A DNA stretch of 64,000 bases from contig DXAL01000030.1 of assembly GCA_019117125.1 (NCBI GenBank), positions 53,403 through 117,402 of the forward strand, in the 5' to 3' direction. Both the position numbers and the translations under genes were made by a program. The notes under the pieces were generated by a model. That model did not search any database. It was not told the origin of the DNA and was given only the letters and a program-made list of their open reading frames with translations. The stretch comes from Candidatus Mediterraneibacter merdipullorum. Its GTDB lineage: Bacteria > Bacillota > Clostridia > Lachnospirales > Lachnospiraceae. Positions within the stretch are counted from its first letter, which is position 1. Every line of letters starts with the position of its first letter. Below, piece after piece: positions 34,657 through 43,337 of the stretch.

Positions 34657-35391
34657 ATGATTCGTTTTATATGCATTGTGATTTTTCTCGTCTTATTTCT
34701 CATCCTGACAATCCCGGTGCTCATCGTGGAGTGGATTCTGCACCGGTTCCGCCCGTACGCCGCTGATATCAGCTCCCTGCGCATCGTCCAGTGGGCTTTC
34801 CGGTTCATCATGGGACTGGCAGGCGTATCGGCGACCGTCATCGGAGAGGAAAACATCCCGGATGAGCCGGTGCTCTTCATCGGCAATCACCGCAGCTACT
34901 TCGATATCCTGCTGACCTACAGCAGATGCAGGAGGCTGACCGGATACATCGCGAAAAAAGAGATGAAACGCTATCTCACGCTCACATCCTGGATGAAGCG
35001 CCTGCACTGCCTCTTCCTGGACCGTTCCAACCCGAAGGAAGGACTCAAGACAATCCTGGAGGCAATCAACTATATCAAAAACGGGATTTCCGTCTGTGTA
35101 TTCCCGGAGGGCACAAGAAATGACGGGGAAGAGCTGACCATGCTGCCGTTTCGGGAAGGCGCTCTGAAAATTGCCACGAAGACCGGCTGCGCCATCATCC
35201 CTGTCTCGATGAACAATACGGCGGAGATTTTTGAAAACCATCTGCCGCGCGTGAAAAAGACGCACGTGGTCCTGGAATACGGCAAGCCCATCTATCCCGA
35301 CCAGCTGGATAAAGATACGAAGAAACACATCGGAAGCTATGTGGAGAACATCATCCTGGAGACAATCCGCAGGAACGCGGAACTGGTATAA
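34657..35391 (+). CDS. plsC: 1-acyl-sn-glycerol-3-phosphate acyltransferase
   Basis: The start is at MIRFICIVIF (34657), preceded by GAGGA; the track ORF starts 17 codons earlier without a good site. The 244-residue protein has an N-terminal membrane helix, the catalytic motif NHRSYFD (H-x4-D), the glycerol-P binding FPEGTRN, and IPVSMNNT. It makes phosphatidic acid at the membrane. It is a single gene with its own terminator. Confidence 0.94.
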   Translation: MIRFICIVIFLVLFLILTIPVLIVEWILHRFRPYAADISSLRIVQWAFRFIMGLAGVSATVIGEENIPDEPVLFIGNHRSYFDILLTYSRCRRLTGYIAKKEMKRYLTLTSWMKRLHCLFLDRSNPKEGLKTILEAINYIKNGISVCVFPEGTRNDGEELTMLPFREGALKIATKTGCAIIPVSMNNTAEIFENHLPRVKKTHVVLEYGKPIYPDQLDKDTKKHIGSYVENIILETIRRNAELV

Positions 35392-35412
35392 GCATCCCGC
35401 ACACAGGAACAC

Positions 35413-35468
35413 AAAAAGGATGTCCGGAATCTGTGGATTTCATATCCCACAGAAAGGACATCCTTTTT
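35413..35468 (+). terminator. Terminator after plsC
   Basis: AAAAAGGATGTCC / GGACATCCTTTTT encloses a second inner stem CTGTGG/CCCACAG. It is A- and T-flanked, so it also serves the opposing DUF4190 gene. Confidence 0.85.
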
Positions 35469-35523
35469 GATTATCTGAATCCGGAATCCTGCGTGTGGAG
35501 TCCCGAATCCCAAAATCAGCCGC

Positions 35524-36234
35524 CTAGAGCAGCGCCACTGTCAGCACGATGTTCAAAATCCAGCCGGCTGCAGCGATGCAGATACCGATGATGCTGAGCA
35601 CTTTTCCCGCTTTTGCCAGAGACGCCTTGGTCGAACCGGAGCCCATCCGCGCCTGCATCACACCGATGATGCCGAGGATGACGCCAATCAGCGGAATGAA
35701 AAATCCGATGACCGTGCTCAGGATGCCAAGTACAAGGGATGCTGTCGCAGCCCCGGTGTTGTCTGTCGTGCGCACCGGTATCGGCTGTCCGGAGACATTC
35801 CCCTGGGGGACTGTACTTCCCGGCTGAGGCTGGGCGCCTGCCTGTGCCTGCCCCTGGGCTGCTGCTGCCTGCGCACCCGCTGCCGCCTGCGCGCCCGCTG
35901 CCTGTGCCTGCTGCGGAAGTTCCTGCTGAAGCACATCAAACAGCTGTTCCAGACTGCTCTTATACGGCTTCTTCATAAGCGCTCCGACAACGCCGTCCAG
36001 GTCCCACTCTCCGCCTGCCGTCCCCTTCAGCCATGCTTCCAGGTGGAACACGCCGCCCGCATAAGACCACTTGAGGTATTTATATCCCTCGACCATTCCG
36101 TCTCCCGCACGGTACGCCGGTTCTCCCTTCCAGTCTGACATCTCGAACTTGTTCTTCTGGAGATAGTCATTTACGATAAATGATACAAAATCATCCGGTT
36201 TGTTCAGTGTAATGTCTTTTACATATCTTGCCAT
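35524..36234 (-). CDS. DUF4190-type membrane protein
   Basis: The 236-residue protein has an N-terminal roughly 95-residue soluble domain (ITLNKPDDFVSFIVNDYLQKNKFEMSDWKGE; GGEWDLDGVVGALMKKPYK), a low-complexity A/Q/G/P linker (about 110-150), and a C-terminal DUF4190-like region with two membrane helices (ASLVLGILSTVIGFFIPLIGVILGIIGV; VLSIIGICIAAAGWILNIVL). Function is unknown. An AGAGGAGGGA site precedes the ATG. Confidence 0.8.
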   Translation of the reverse strand: MARYVKDITLNKPDDFVSFIVNDYLQKNKFEMSDWKGEPAYRAGDGMVEGYKYLKWSYAGGVFHLEAWLKGTAGGEWDLDGVVGALMKKPYKSSLEQLFDVLQQELPQQAQAAGAQAAAGAQAAAAQGQAQAGAQPQPGSTVPQGNVSGQPIPVRTTDNTGAATASLVLGILSTVIGFFIPLIGVILGIIGVMQARMGSGSTKASLAKAGKVLSIIGICIAAAGWILNIVLTVALL

Positions 36235-36347
36235 ATGAGTTCCCTCCTCTTTTCTCCCGGGATTTTTCTTCTGCTATTATTGTAGCTGTCATGGGAAGAA
36301 AAAGCAATGTGTAAATTCCGGCTGTGCAAATTTCGGTTATTATTAAT

Positions 36348-36426
36348 CTTGAAAACGTGAGAATCTTCTGGTTTAAAATTCTTGAAAACGTGATATAATA
36401 GCTGTATAAAAATCTCGAAAACGTGA
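36348..36426. repeat. Three direct repeats at 33-bp spacing before ATPase copy 3
   Basis: CT(T/C)GAAAACGTGA occurs at 36348-36360, 36381-36393 and 36414-36426, so the starts are exactly 33 bp apart. The second abuts the -10 box and the third runs into the ribosome-binding site. A protein-binding array controlling the gene is inferred. Confidence 0.85.
36372..36399 (+). promoter_or_regulatory. Promoter of ATPase copy 3
   Basis: TATAAT at 36394-36399 has a weak -35 (TTTAAA, 36372-36377, 16-nt spacer). It is embedded in the 33-bp repeat array, with repeat 2 in the spacer. Confidence 0.5.
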
Positions 36427-36437
36427 GGGCATATGGA

Positions 36438-37790
36438 GTGAAGAGAAAAATATATGACAAATTGATTGAATGGAAAAATGACGGCGCAAATAAAACAGCG
36501 CTGCTGATTGATGGCGCCCGCCGTGTTGGGAAAAGCTATATTGCTGAAAAATTCGGAAGAAACGAATACAAATCTTATATCATGGTCGACTTCAATAATG
36601 CGCCGAATGAAATAAGAGACCTTTTTGAACATTATCTGAACGACCTGGATACATTCTATATGTATCTTTCCGCCTACTATAATGTGAAATTGTACAGGGG
36701 CGAATCGCTGATTATCTTCGATGAGGTGCAGCTTTTTCCAAGGGCAAGAGCTGCAGTCAAGTATCTCATTGCAGACGGACGCTATCATTTTCTGGAAACA
36801 GGTTCTCTGATTTCTATCAAAAGAAATGTACAGGACATCGTCATTCCATCTGAAGAAAGACATATCAGGATGTATCCGATGGATTTTGAGGAATTTCTCT
36901 GGGCGGCAGGAAACGATACGCTGATAAAACTTGCAGGCTCCTGCTTTGAGAAACGCACACCTCTCGGACAAACAATGCACCGAAAAGCACTTGACTTGTT
37001 CCGCCAGTATATGATTGTCGGCGGAATGCCACAGGCGGTACAGGAATACATCGAATCGAGAGATTTTGACCGCGTTGACCGGATTAAGAGAGATATATTG
37101 ACACTTTACAGGGCTGATGTCGGGAAATATGCAACCGGATACGAACGTAAAGTAGAAAGTATTTTTGATGAAATACCTGCTCAGTTGAGCAGACATGAGA
37201 AAAAATTCCGGCTGGCATCCATCAGCAGGGAAGCGCGCCTGCGCGAATATGAAGATGCGTTTGCGTGGCTGGACGATGCGATGATTATAAATATCTGCTA
37301 TAATTCCACTGAGCCGAATATAGGACTTCGACTGAATATGGACCGGATGACAATGAAATGCTATATGGCTGATACAGGTCTGCTCATCAGTCACGCGTTT
37401 GATGAAAACGGTCTTGTCACAGAAGAAATATATCGAAAGCTCCTGTTCAATAAACTGGAAGTAAATAAAGGCATGCTGTTGGAAAATATCGTTGCGCAGA
37501 TGCTCACAGCGTCCGGTCACGCGCTGTATTTTTATTCCAATTCTTCCAGGGAAGACGCCGCATCGCGAATGGAAATTGATTTCCTTACAGCAAAGAGCAA
37601 GATTACAAGCAGGCATAATATATCACCTATTGAAGTAAAATCTGGAAATCATTATACACTGAACTCACTGAACAAATTTCGGGCGAAATACCGGGAACAG
37701 CTTCATACAGCATATGTCGTGCATACAGGGGATTTGAAGGAAGAAAATGGAATCGTCTATCTTCCGATATACATGGTTCCTTTTCTGTGA
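36438..37790 (+). CDS. Solo AAA ATPase with DUF4143 domain (copy 3)
   Basis: The track start at 36423 is GTG. The GTG at 36438 (MKRKIYDKLIEW) is preferred because GAGGG stands 8 nt before it and because homologous copy 4 begins with the matching FKRKIYEKLLQW. The 450-residue protein has Walker A GARRVGKS (about 26-33) and Walker B LIIFDEVQLF, then LIPSEERHIRMYPMDFEEFLWA-type family motifs. The C-terminal DUF4143 carries MEIDFL...ISPIEVKSG, a canonical PD-(D/E)XK-like D...E-x-K. It shares obvious sequence along its length with copy 4. It stands alone behind the 33-bp repeat array. Its role is unknown; related genes are often listed simply as ATP-binding proteins. Confidence 0.85.
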   Translation: MKRKIYDKLIEWKNDGANKTALLIDGARRVGKSYIAEKFGRNEYKSYIMVDFNNAPNEIRDLFEHYLNDLDTFYMYLSAYYNVKLYRGESLIIFDEVQLFPRARAAVKYLIADGRYHFLETGSLISIKRNVQDIVIPSEERHIRMYPMDFEEFLWAAGNDTLIKLAGSCFEKRTPLGQTMHRKALDLFRQYMIVGGMPQAVQEYIESRDFDRVDRIKRDILTLYRADVGKYATGYERKVESIFDEIPAQLSRHEKKFRLASISREARLREYEDAFAWLDDAMIINICYNSTEPNIGLRLNMDRMTMKCYMADTGLLISHAFDENGLVTEEIYRKLLFNKLEVNKGMLLENIVAQMLTASGHALYFYSNSSREDAASRMEIDFLTAKSKITSRHNISPIEVKSGNHYTLNSLNKFRAKYREQLHTAYVVHTGDLKEENGIVYLPIYMVPFL

Positions 37791-37823
37791 TATTGCACAT
37801 AGAACTTACGATAAAAAAGTAAG

Positions 37824-37856
37824 AAGCCCGCTGACCTCAAACCAGTCAGCGGGCTT
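37824..37856. terminator. Bidirectional terminator between ATPase copy 3 and echF
   Basis: A perfect 12-bp stem AAGCCCGCTGAC / GTCAGCGGGCTT lies between convergent genes, with T-rich flanks on the minus strand (TTCTTACTTTTTTA). Confidence 0.85.
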
Positions 37857-37908
37857 CCCGCTCTTATCACATATCTGCCCCGGGCGTGTATCCCCGGGAT
37901 ATCCTGTC

Positions 37909-38481
37909 CTAGCCCTTCATCTCGATGGCTTTCTTCGGACACGCCTCCGCGCAGATGCCGCATTCCACACATTTTTCCTCATCCAGCTTCCAGGTCTTCT
38001 CCTTCCGGTCCACCTGGAGGGCTTCCTGGGGACACTTCTTCGCGCAGAGCGTACAGTATACGCATTTCTCCGCATCCATCACCGGCTTTCCGCCTGCCGC
38101 AGCCTGGCTGCCGGCAGCCTCCGCCTTCTCTTCCTGAGGCTTGACGACCGTCTCGCTCTTCTTCGTGATATCCGGCTCCGTGTAGCCTTTTTCCATTGTC
38201 AGGCATTTCTTCGGACATGCCAGCACACAGCTTCCGCACTGGACGCAGTCGAACCGGCTGATGGTCCATGTCCCGGCTTTGCGGTCCACCTGGATTGCCA
38301 GGGACGGGCAGGCTCTCGCGCACAGCCCGCAGGTGATGCAGTCCTCGATTTTAATCGTCACATGCCCGCGCATCCGCTCCGGGTACTCCACGGGCTCATA
38401 GGGGTATTTGACCGTCGCCGGCTTTTTAAACAGGTTTCCCAGTATCCTGCCGGCAAGCGTAAACATTTTTGTTCGTTCCAT
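37909..38481 (-). CDS. echF: Ech hydrogenase ferredoxin subunit with four 4Fe-4S motifs (EchF-like)
   Basis: The 190-residue protein has four CxxCxxCxxxCP motifs. The first two (about 48-90: CITCGLCARACP, CVQCGSCVLACP) correspond to the NuoI/EchF subunit. A linker rich in E, A, G and K (about 106-133) is followed by a second pair (CVYCTLCAKKCP, CVECGICAEACP). Canonical EchF has only the first pair, so this is an EchF fused to a 2[4Fe-4S] ferredoxin-like module. It would pass electrons between ferredoxin and the small subunit. It is the last gene of echABCDEF, 22 bp after echE. Confidence 0.88.
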   Translation of the reverse strand: MERTKMFTLAGRILGNLFKKPATVKYPYEPVEYPERMRGHVTIKIEDCITCGLCARACPSLAIQVDRKAGTWTISRFDCVQCGSCVLACPKKCLTMEKGYTEPDITKKSETVVKPQEEKAEAAGSQAAAGGKPVMDAEKCVYCTLCAKKCPQEALQVDRKEKTWKLDEEKCVECGICAEACPKKAIEMKG

Positions 38482-38503
38482 ACCGATGCTCCTTTCCCGC
38501 TGC

Positions 38504-39583
38504 CTAGCGTTCCGTACAGCTCACGCACGGGTCGATGGTCAGTATCATGAGCGGCACATCCGCGAGCTGGCAGCCCTTGAGCATCTCTACCATGGGCGGG
38601 ATATTGCTCGTCGTCGGTGTGCGCAGGCGGAAGCGGTCCAGATATTTCTTCCCGCTGCCCTTTACATAATAGATTGCCTCGCCTCTGGGCTGTTCGATGC
38701 GCACGAAATATTCGCCGTCCGGATTTCCCTTTACCGGGACGCTGATGTCCCCCTGGGGAATCTTGCCGATAGCCTCGCGTATCAGATCAAAGCTCTGGAA
38801 GAGCTCTTTTAACCGCACTTCACACCTGCCGTAGGAATCCCCGTCTTTGGAGATGACCGGTTCTACCGTCAGGTCTTTGTATGCGCCGTACCCCAGCAGG
38901 CGCGCGTCGTACTCCACGCCGCTTGCCCGCAGCATCGGTCCCACCGCTCCCTGAGCGATGGCGTCGTCTTTGGACAGGATGCCAACGCCTTTGAGGCGGC
39001 TCTGTACCGAATAGTCGTGGAGGAATGTCTTCGCGATGGGTTTCATCTCTTTCTCGATATCGTCGATGGCATGCAGGATATCGTTGAGCATCACGCTGTC
39101 CATATCCTTCTGCACGCCGCCCACCTGATTGACGGAATGGATGATCCTTCCGCCTGTCGTCGCGTCGAACATATCCAGTATCTTTTCTCTCAGGCGCCAG
39201 CTCTCCATGTGGAGGCTCTCAAATCCCATGGCGTCGCCCAGTAGCCCCAGCCACAGAAGATGGCTGTGCACACGGCTCATCTCCACCCAGATGGTGCGCA
39301 GGTATTTGGCTCTGTCCGGCACCTCGATACCCATGACCTGCTCCACGGCAAGGCAGTATCCCAGACCGTGCCCGCAGCTGCAGATGCCGCAGATGCGCTC
39401 CGCCACATAGGTATATTGTTTAAAATCTCTCTTTTCCACCAGTTTTTCCAGTCCTCTGTGGATGTAGCCGATGCTGGGCATCACCCCTACCACCGTCTCA
39501 TCTTCCAGGACCAGGTCCAGATGCACCGGCTCCGGGAGCACAGGATGCTGAGGACCGAATGGTATGATACTTCTCTTTGCCAT
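38504..39583 (-). CDS. echE: [NiFe] hydrogenase large subunit, group 4 (EchE-like)
   Basis: The 359-residue protein has the N-terminal Ni-binding RICGICSCGH (Cys65, Cys68) and the C-terminal DPCVSCTER (Cys353, Cys356), plus the large-subunit core (GYIHRGLEKL, RVHSHLLWLGL, VNQVGGVQKDMD). These four Cys bind the NiFe centre. The protein ends exactly at CTER with no extension for an endopeptidase. The short length and its place among NuoC/NuoB/NuoH/NuoL homologues fit the energy-converting Ech type, which couples ferredoxin-dependent H2 formation to ion translocation. It is 5 bp after echD. Confidence 0.93.
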   Translation of the reverse strand: MAKRSIIPFGPQHPVLPEPVHLDLVLEDETVVGVMPSIGYIHRGLEKLVEKRDFKQYTYVAERICGICSCGHGLGYCLAVEQVMGIEVPDRAKYLRTIWVEMSRVHSHLLWLGLLGDAMGFESLHMESWRLREKILDMFDATTGGRIIHSVNQVGGVQKDMDSVMLNDILHAIDDIEKEMKPIAKTFLHDYSVQSRLKGVGILSKDDAIAQGAVGPMLRASGVEYDARLLGYGAYKDLTVEPVISKDGDSYGRCEVRLKELFQSFDLIREAIGKIPQGDISVPVKGNPDGEYFVRIEQPRGEAIYYVKGSGKKYLDRFRLRTPTTSNIPPMVEMLKGCQLADVPLMILTIDPCVSCTER

Positions 39584-39588
39584 ATTCC

Positions 39589-39939
39589 CTACTCCTTATT
39601 CTTAAACGGCGCTGTCTGGTCGATCCGGTACAGCCGGTCCTGATAATCCGGCTTAATCCTCCCAATCTTCACACCGAACAGCTCTGCCGCTTCATTTTCC
39701 TGGATATACGCACACGGATAAATCTGTGTGATGCTCGCCACTTCCTCGTCTTCCTTCGGCTCCAGCCGGAGCGTCACCATATCGTACCCTCTGCAGAAGG
39801 AATAGCTCATCTCATAGCCGCCCTCGACTGTCGTGGCGCATATCTGGACCAGTCTCCAGTTATCCGTCTTCATATGCACAATGGCAGGAAAAAACTCGGA
39901 CATCGAGATTTTCCGTATTTCACTCCTGTAATCATCCAT
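39589..39939 (-). CDS. echD: Ech hydrogenase subunit D (NuoC/30 kDa-like)
   Basis: The 116-residue protein shares with NuoC-type subunits the core YSFCRGYDMVTLRLEP and the C-terminal family pattern ASITQIYPCAYIQENEAAELFGVKI. It is a structural subunit of the peripheral arm. It lies between echC (7-bp gap) and echE (5 bp). Confidence 0.85.
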   Translation of the reverse strand: MDDYRSEIRKISMSEFFPAIVHMKTDNWRLVQICATTVEGGYEMSYSFCRGYDMVTLRLEPKEDEEVASITQIYPCAYIQENEAAELFGVKIGRIKPDYQDRLYRIDQTAPFKNKE

Positions 39940-39946
39940 CGCACGT

Positions 39947-40384
39947 TCACCTTCCTTTCGCTTCCAGCGCCGCCTGTTTGGCGTCCAGCACTTCCAGCGC
40001 CTTTACGACTCCGTCTATGATGGACTCCGGGCGCGCCGCGCATCCGGGCACATATACATCCACCGGGATGATGGTATCGATGCCGCCCCTGATATTGTAA
40101 CATTCTTTAAACACACCGCCGGTGCAGGCGCAGATTCCCACTGCCACCACCACTTTCGGCTCGGGCATCTGGCTGTAAATCTGCTTTACCACACTTTCCG
40201 TCTGGCTGTTCACACCGCCTGTTATCAGGAAGATGTCCGCCTGGAACGGGTCGCCTGTATTGATGATGCCGAACCGCTCGATATCATATTTCGGCGTCAG
40301 GCAGTCCAGCACTTCGATATCACATCCGTTGCAGCTGCTGGCGTCATAGTGGAGCAGCCACGGTGATTTTGACACTTTTGACAT
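39947..40384 (-). CDS. echC: Ech hydrogenase small subunit (NuoB-like, EchC)
   Basis: The 145-residue protein has CNGCDIEVLDC (Cys18, Cys21), VGICACTGG (Cys85) and VPGCAARPE (Cys115), which together ligate the proximal [4Fe-4S] cluster. The short NuoB/PSST-like form is typical of group 4 hydrogenases. It is 13 bp downstream of echB. Confidence 0.93.
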   Translation of the reverse strand: MSKVSKSPWLLHYDASSCNGCDIEVLDCLTPKYDIERFGIINTGDPFQADIFLITGGVNSQTESVVKQIYSQMPEPKVVVAVGICACTGGVFKECYNIRGGIDTIIPVDVYVPGCAARPESIIDGVVKALEVLDAKQAALEAKGR

Positions 40385-40397
40385 AATTGTCTCCCTC

Positions 40398-41264
40398 CTA
40401 TTTGTCCAGCATTAAGATAAGTATGTTCACGCCTCCGGCTATCAGGGTCACAACCCAGCAGCCGTAGAGCACGGTCTTCCATTTCAGCCGGGCGCTGATA
40501 TTGTCCCAGAGCGTCTCCGTCAGGAAGAGCACCAGACAGATGACAAGCGCCACAATCCAGCTCCACCACGTACTGTTCACAAAGAACAGGAAGAAGATGC
40601 CGAGGAGCACGACCATCTCATAGTACTCTGCGATATTCATGATGGCAAGGGTCTTTCCGGACATCTCCGTGGTGATTCCCTTTACCATCTCCTGATGGGC
40701 ATGGTGGCTTGTGGAAAGGTCAAAGGGCGACTTGCGGAATTTAATCGCCGCGGTGAACATAAAGCCGACCAGAAGCCCCGGCATCCAGAGCACCGCGCTG
40801 ACCGGCTGCCGGATGATGTCGCCTACATGGAAGGAGCCTGTCGTCAGATAGAATCCGACCGCCACGAGAAGCGTGAGGGGCTCGTAAGCCATCATCTGGA
40901 GCATCTCACGGCTGGCGCCCATGTTCGCGTAAGGCGAAGAATCCGAAGAAGCTGCCATGATGAGGAACATGTCCGCAGTACTCAGAATGAAAAGCACCAT
41001 CAAAAGGTCTGCGCCTGCGAACAACATGGCTCCCGCTATCATCAGGATGACCAGATAACTCAGATTCAACAGCATCTGGACATTATTGACTGCGATGAGT
41101 TCCTTGGAAAAGAGCTTCCCCAGGTCATAGAACGGCTGGAAGATGCTCGGTCCTTTCCTGCGCTGCATCCGTGCGCTTATGATACGGTCGACGCCGTCCA
41201 GAAGCCCGCCGATAAACGGCGCCAGGAGCAGATATGCCACTACATTTACAACCTGCGTTACCAT
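40398..41264 (-). CDS. echB: Ech hydrogenase membrane subunit B (NuoH-like)
   Basis: The 288-residue protein has about eight membrane helices and the NuoH-type motifs DRIISARMQRRKGPSIFQPFYDLGKLFSKE and IKFRKSPFDLSTSHHAHQEMVKG, the site joining the membrane and peripheral arms. It overlaps echA by 7 bp. Confidence 0.93.
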   Translation of the reverse strand: MVTQVVNVVAYLLLAPFIGGLLDGVDRIISARMQRRKGPSIFQPFYDLGKLFSKELIAVNNVQMLLNLSYLVILMIAGAMLFAGADLLMVLFILSTADMFLIMAASSDSSPYANMGASREMLQMMAYEPLTLLVAVGFYLTTGSFHVGDIIRQPVSAVLWMPGLLVGFMFTAAIKFRKSPFDLSTSHHAHQEMVKGITTEMSGKTLAIMNIAEYYEMVVLLGIFFLFFVNSTWWSWIVALVICLVLFLTETLWDNISARLKWKTVLYGCWVVTLIAGGVNILILMLDK

Positions 41265-43147
41265 GACACACCTCCTATTACAAGACAGAATCCGACGACG
41301 AGCACCGCCGTCGCCACGATGATGGACGGTATCCTCAGATGCCTGCGCCCGAACTCAAACCGCAGGTACCAGTTGCTCAGATACAGATGGTCCTTCCCGC
41401 CCAGGCTGTTGGTGAAGAACCGGTTGTCCCCTTCGTTCACGCCGTTCATATAAATCGGCACCAGTTCCTTGTGGGACCTGCGGCTGATGAAGAACATCAC
41501 CACCGGAACGATGAAGATGGACACGAGCATGATTGCCATGGTCGTGAGCACGCTCATGGAAAGCACGTCGTGGGTATTTCCGAACAGCTCCCGCACGATG
41601 GGGTTGACGACCGTGACAGCGACCACCGGGAGGAACAGGCAGAGAAGGAGCATGACAATGGCGTGGAAAGACATGGACACATACTCGTCCTTCCTTGTCA
41701 CATCCTTCACCGTATCCCTCGGGATATGGTAGCAGAGCAGCTTCGCCAGCCATTTCGTCCAGTAGAACATGGTCGTCGCACTTCCGTATGCGATGCAGAG
41801 CACGAGAATGACGTTGCCCGAATCCACGAATGCCTTTAACGCCAGCCACTTGGAAATCAGCATGCCGAACGGCGCCAGGTACATGCCCGCAATGCCGATG
41901 CCCATGATATAGGCGAGTTTCGGCACGCGGATGATGAGGCCGTGCATGTCCTCGATATCCCTGGACCCAAGCGTGTTCTCCGTCGCCCCAACCGACTGGA
42001 ACAGCATGGACTTGCTGACCGCGTGGAAGACCATGAGGAAGACCGCCGCCCAGACCGTCTCCTCTACACCGATGCCGGAGCATCCGACGATGAGCCCCAG
42101 GTTGGACACAGTGGAAAACGCCAGCACTTTCTTCGCATCATTCTGGGCGATGGCCATCATACTTGCCATGATAAATGTAAAGCCTCCGATACTGGAGACG
42201 ATGATTCCCACCAGATTGCCCTCCAGCGCCGGCGAGATGCGTATCATCAGGTAGACGCCCGCCTTGACCATCGTCGCGCTGTGCAGAAGCGCGCTGGACG
42301 GAGTCGGCGCCACCATGGCGCCCAGAAGCCATGTGGAAAACGGCAGCTGGGCGGACTTTGTCATGCCTGCCAGCGCCAGGCACATCAGCGGCAGCATGGC
42401 GCCGATATTTACAACCTCAAGAAGCTGGAGCGTGCCGTGGAGCTGCGCCATCACGAAGATGGCAACGGCGAATCCAAGACCGCCCAGCAGGTTCATCCAA
42501 AGTGCGCAGAAGCTGTTGTTCACCGCCTCCTGCGACTTCGTATATCCAATCATCAAAAACGAAATGACGCTGGTAATCTCCCAGAAGAAATAAATCCAGA
42601 CCAGATTCTGGGACAGGACCAGTCCGAACATCGCTGCAAGAAAAAGAAACAGCATGGAAAAGAAGAACGGCTGCCTGTCCTCCACCTCTTTGTGATGGGC
42701 ATGGTACCCTTTCATGTAACCGACTGTGTAGATGCAGATAAATCCCCCGATAAATGCAATGATGATGCACATCAGCACGGTCAGCCAGTCCACCATCATA
42801 TGAGGTCCTTCGGTCACCTCAGCCGTAAACTCCGTGTACAGCACCAGCGCCGTCTGCGCCGCAGACAGGATGATGGGCAGGACCCTGCCGTGCTTTACAC
42901 TGAGATAAATAATCAGACACATCAGGAAAATATCCCCCGCTGACATCAGGTGGTCAACCAGCTCTGTCTCGGGATAGAACATCCACGTATTGGCGCCGGC
43001 AGTGACCCATTCTACGATAAATATAACCGTCGTGAGCATAATAATACCGGCACCTGCGTAGACGATGTGTCCTCTTGCCTTCTCGTTTCGGATGAACTGA
43101 AACAACACCGCCAGCACTGCCGGGATTCCGATCAGTATTGGTATCAT
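41258..43147 (-). CDS. echA: Ech hydrogenase antiporter-like membrane subunit (NuoL/MrpA-like)
   Basis: The 629-residue protein has roughly 16 hydrophobic segments and the proton-channel core of NuoL/Mrp antiporters: WEITSVISFLMIG with the key Glu, the Lys helix MCLALAGMTKSAQLPFSTWLLGAMVAPTPSSALLHSATMVKAG, and DAKKVLAFSTVSNLGLIVG. It is the ion-pumping subunit and the first gene of the ech operon, preceded by GGAGG and a promoter. Confidence 0.93.
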   Translation of the reverse strand: MIPILIGIPAVLAVLFQFIRNEKARGHIVYAGAGIIMLTTVIFIVEWVTAGANTWMFYPETELVDHLMSAGDIFLMCLIIYLSVKHGRVLPIILSAAQTALVLYTEFTAEVTEGPHMMVDWLTVLMCIIIAFIGGFICIYTVGYMKGYHAHHKEVEDRQPFFFSMLFLFLAAMFGLVLSQNLVWIYFFWEITSVISFLMIGYTKSQEAVNNSFCALWMNLLGGLGFAVAIFVMAQLHGTLQLLEVVNIGAMLPLMCLALAGMTKSAQLPFSTWLLGAMVAPTPSSALLHSATMVKAGVYLMIRISPALEGNLVGIIVSSIGGFTFIMASMMAIAQNDAKKVLAFSTVSNLGLIVGCSGIGVEETVWAAVFLMVFHAVSKSMLFQSVGATENTLGSRDIEDMHGLIIRVPKLAYIMGIGIAGMYLAPFGMLISKWLALKAFVDSGNVILVLCIAYGSATTMFYWTKWLAKLLCYHIPRDTVKDVTRKDEYVSMSFHAIVMLLLCLFLPVVAVTVVNPIVRELFGNTHDVLSMSVLTTMAIMLVSIFIVPVVMFFISRRSHKELVPIYMNGVNEGDNRFFTNSLGGKDHLYLSNWYLRFEFGRRHLRIPSIIVATAVLVVGFCLVIGGVSW

Positions 43148-43174
43148 TATCGTAATCCTCCTTTCACTTACTCC

Positions 43175-43220
43175 CTAACATATTATTTATAATCCTCATT
43201 TGGATATTTTACAATAGTTT
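43175..43220 (-). promoter_or_regulatory. Promoter of the ech operon
   Basis: On the minus strand TTGTAA, a 17-nt spacer and TATAAA lie about 40 bp upstream of echA, within the 190-bp gap to the divergent hyp operon. Confidence 0.5.
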
Positions 43221-43337
43221 CAGGGGATTTTTTCTGTTTATTTTGTTAAAAATGTGCTAAAATGTCCTGTGGACAGTCTGACGTTTCAGACAGTATTCAC
43301 AGGGGAACGCTGTTTCCCCGGGGAAAGGAACCGTCTC

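Noticed and set aside
36219-37616. 465-residue minus-strand ORF
   Set aside because: Antisense of ATPase copy 3, which has Walker motifs and a ribosome-binding site on the plus strand.
41942-42943. 333-residue plus-strand ORF
   Set aside because: Antisense of the NuoL-like echA gene; very rich in Arg, His and Gln.
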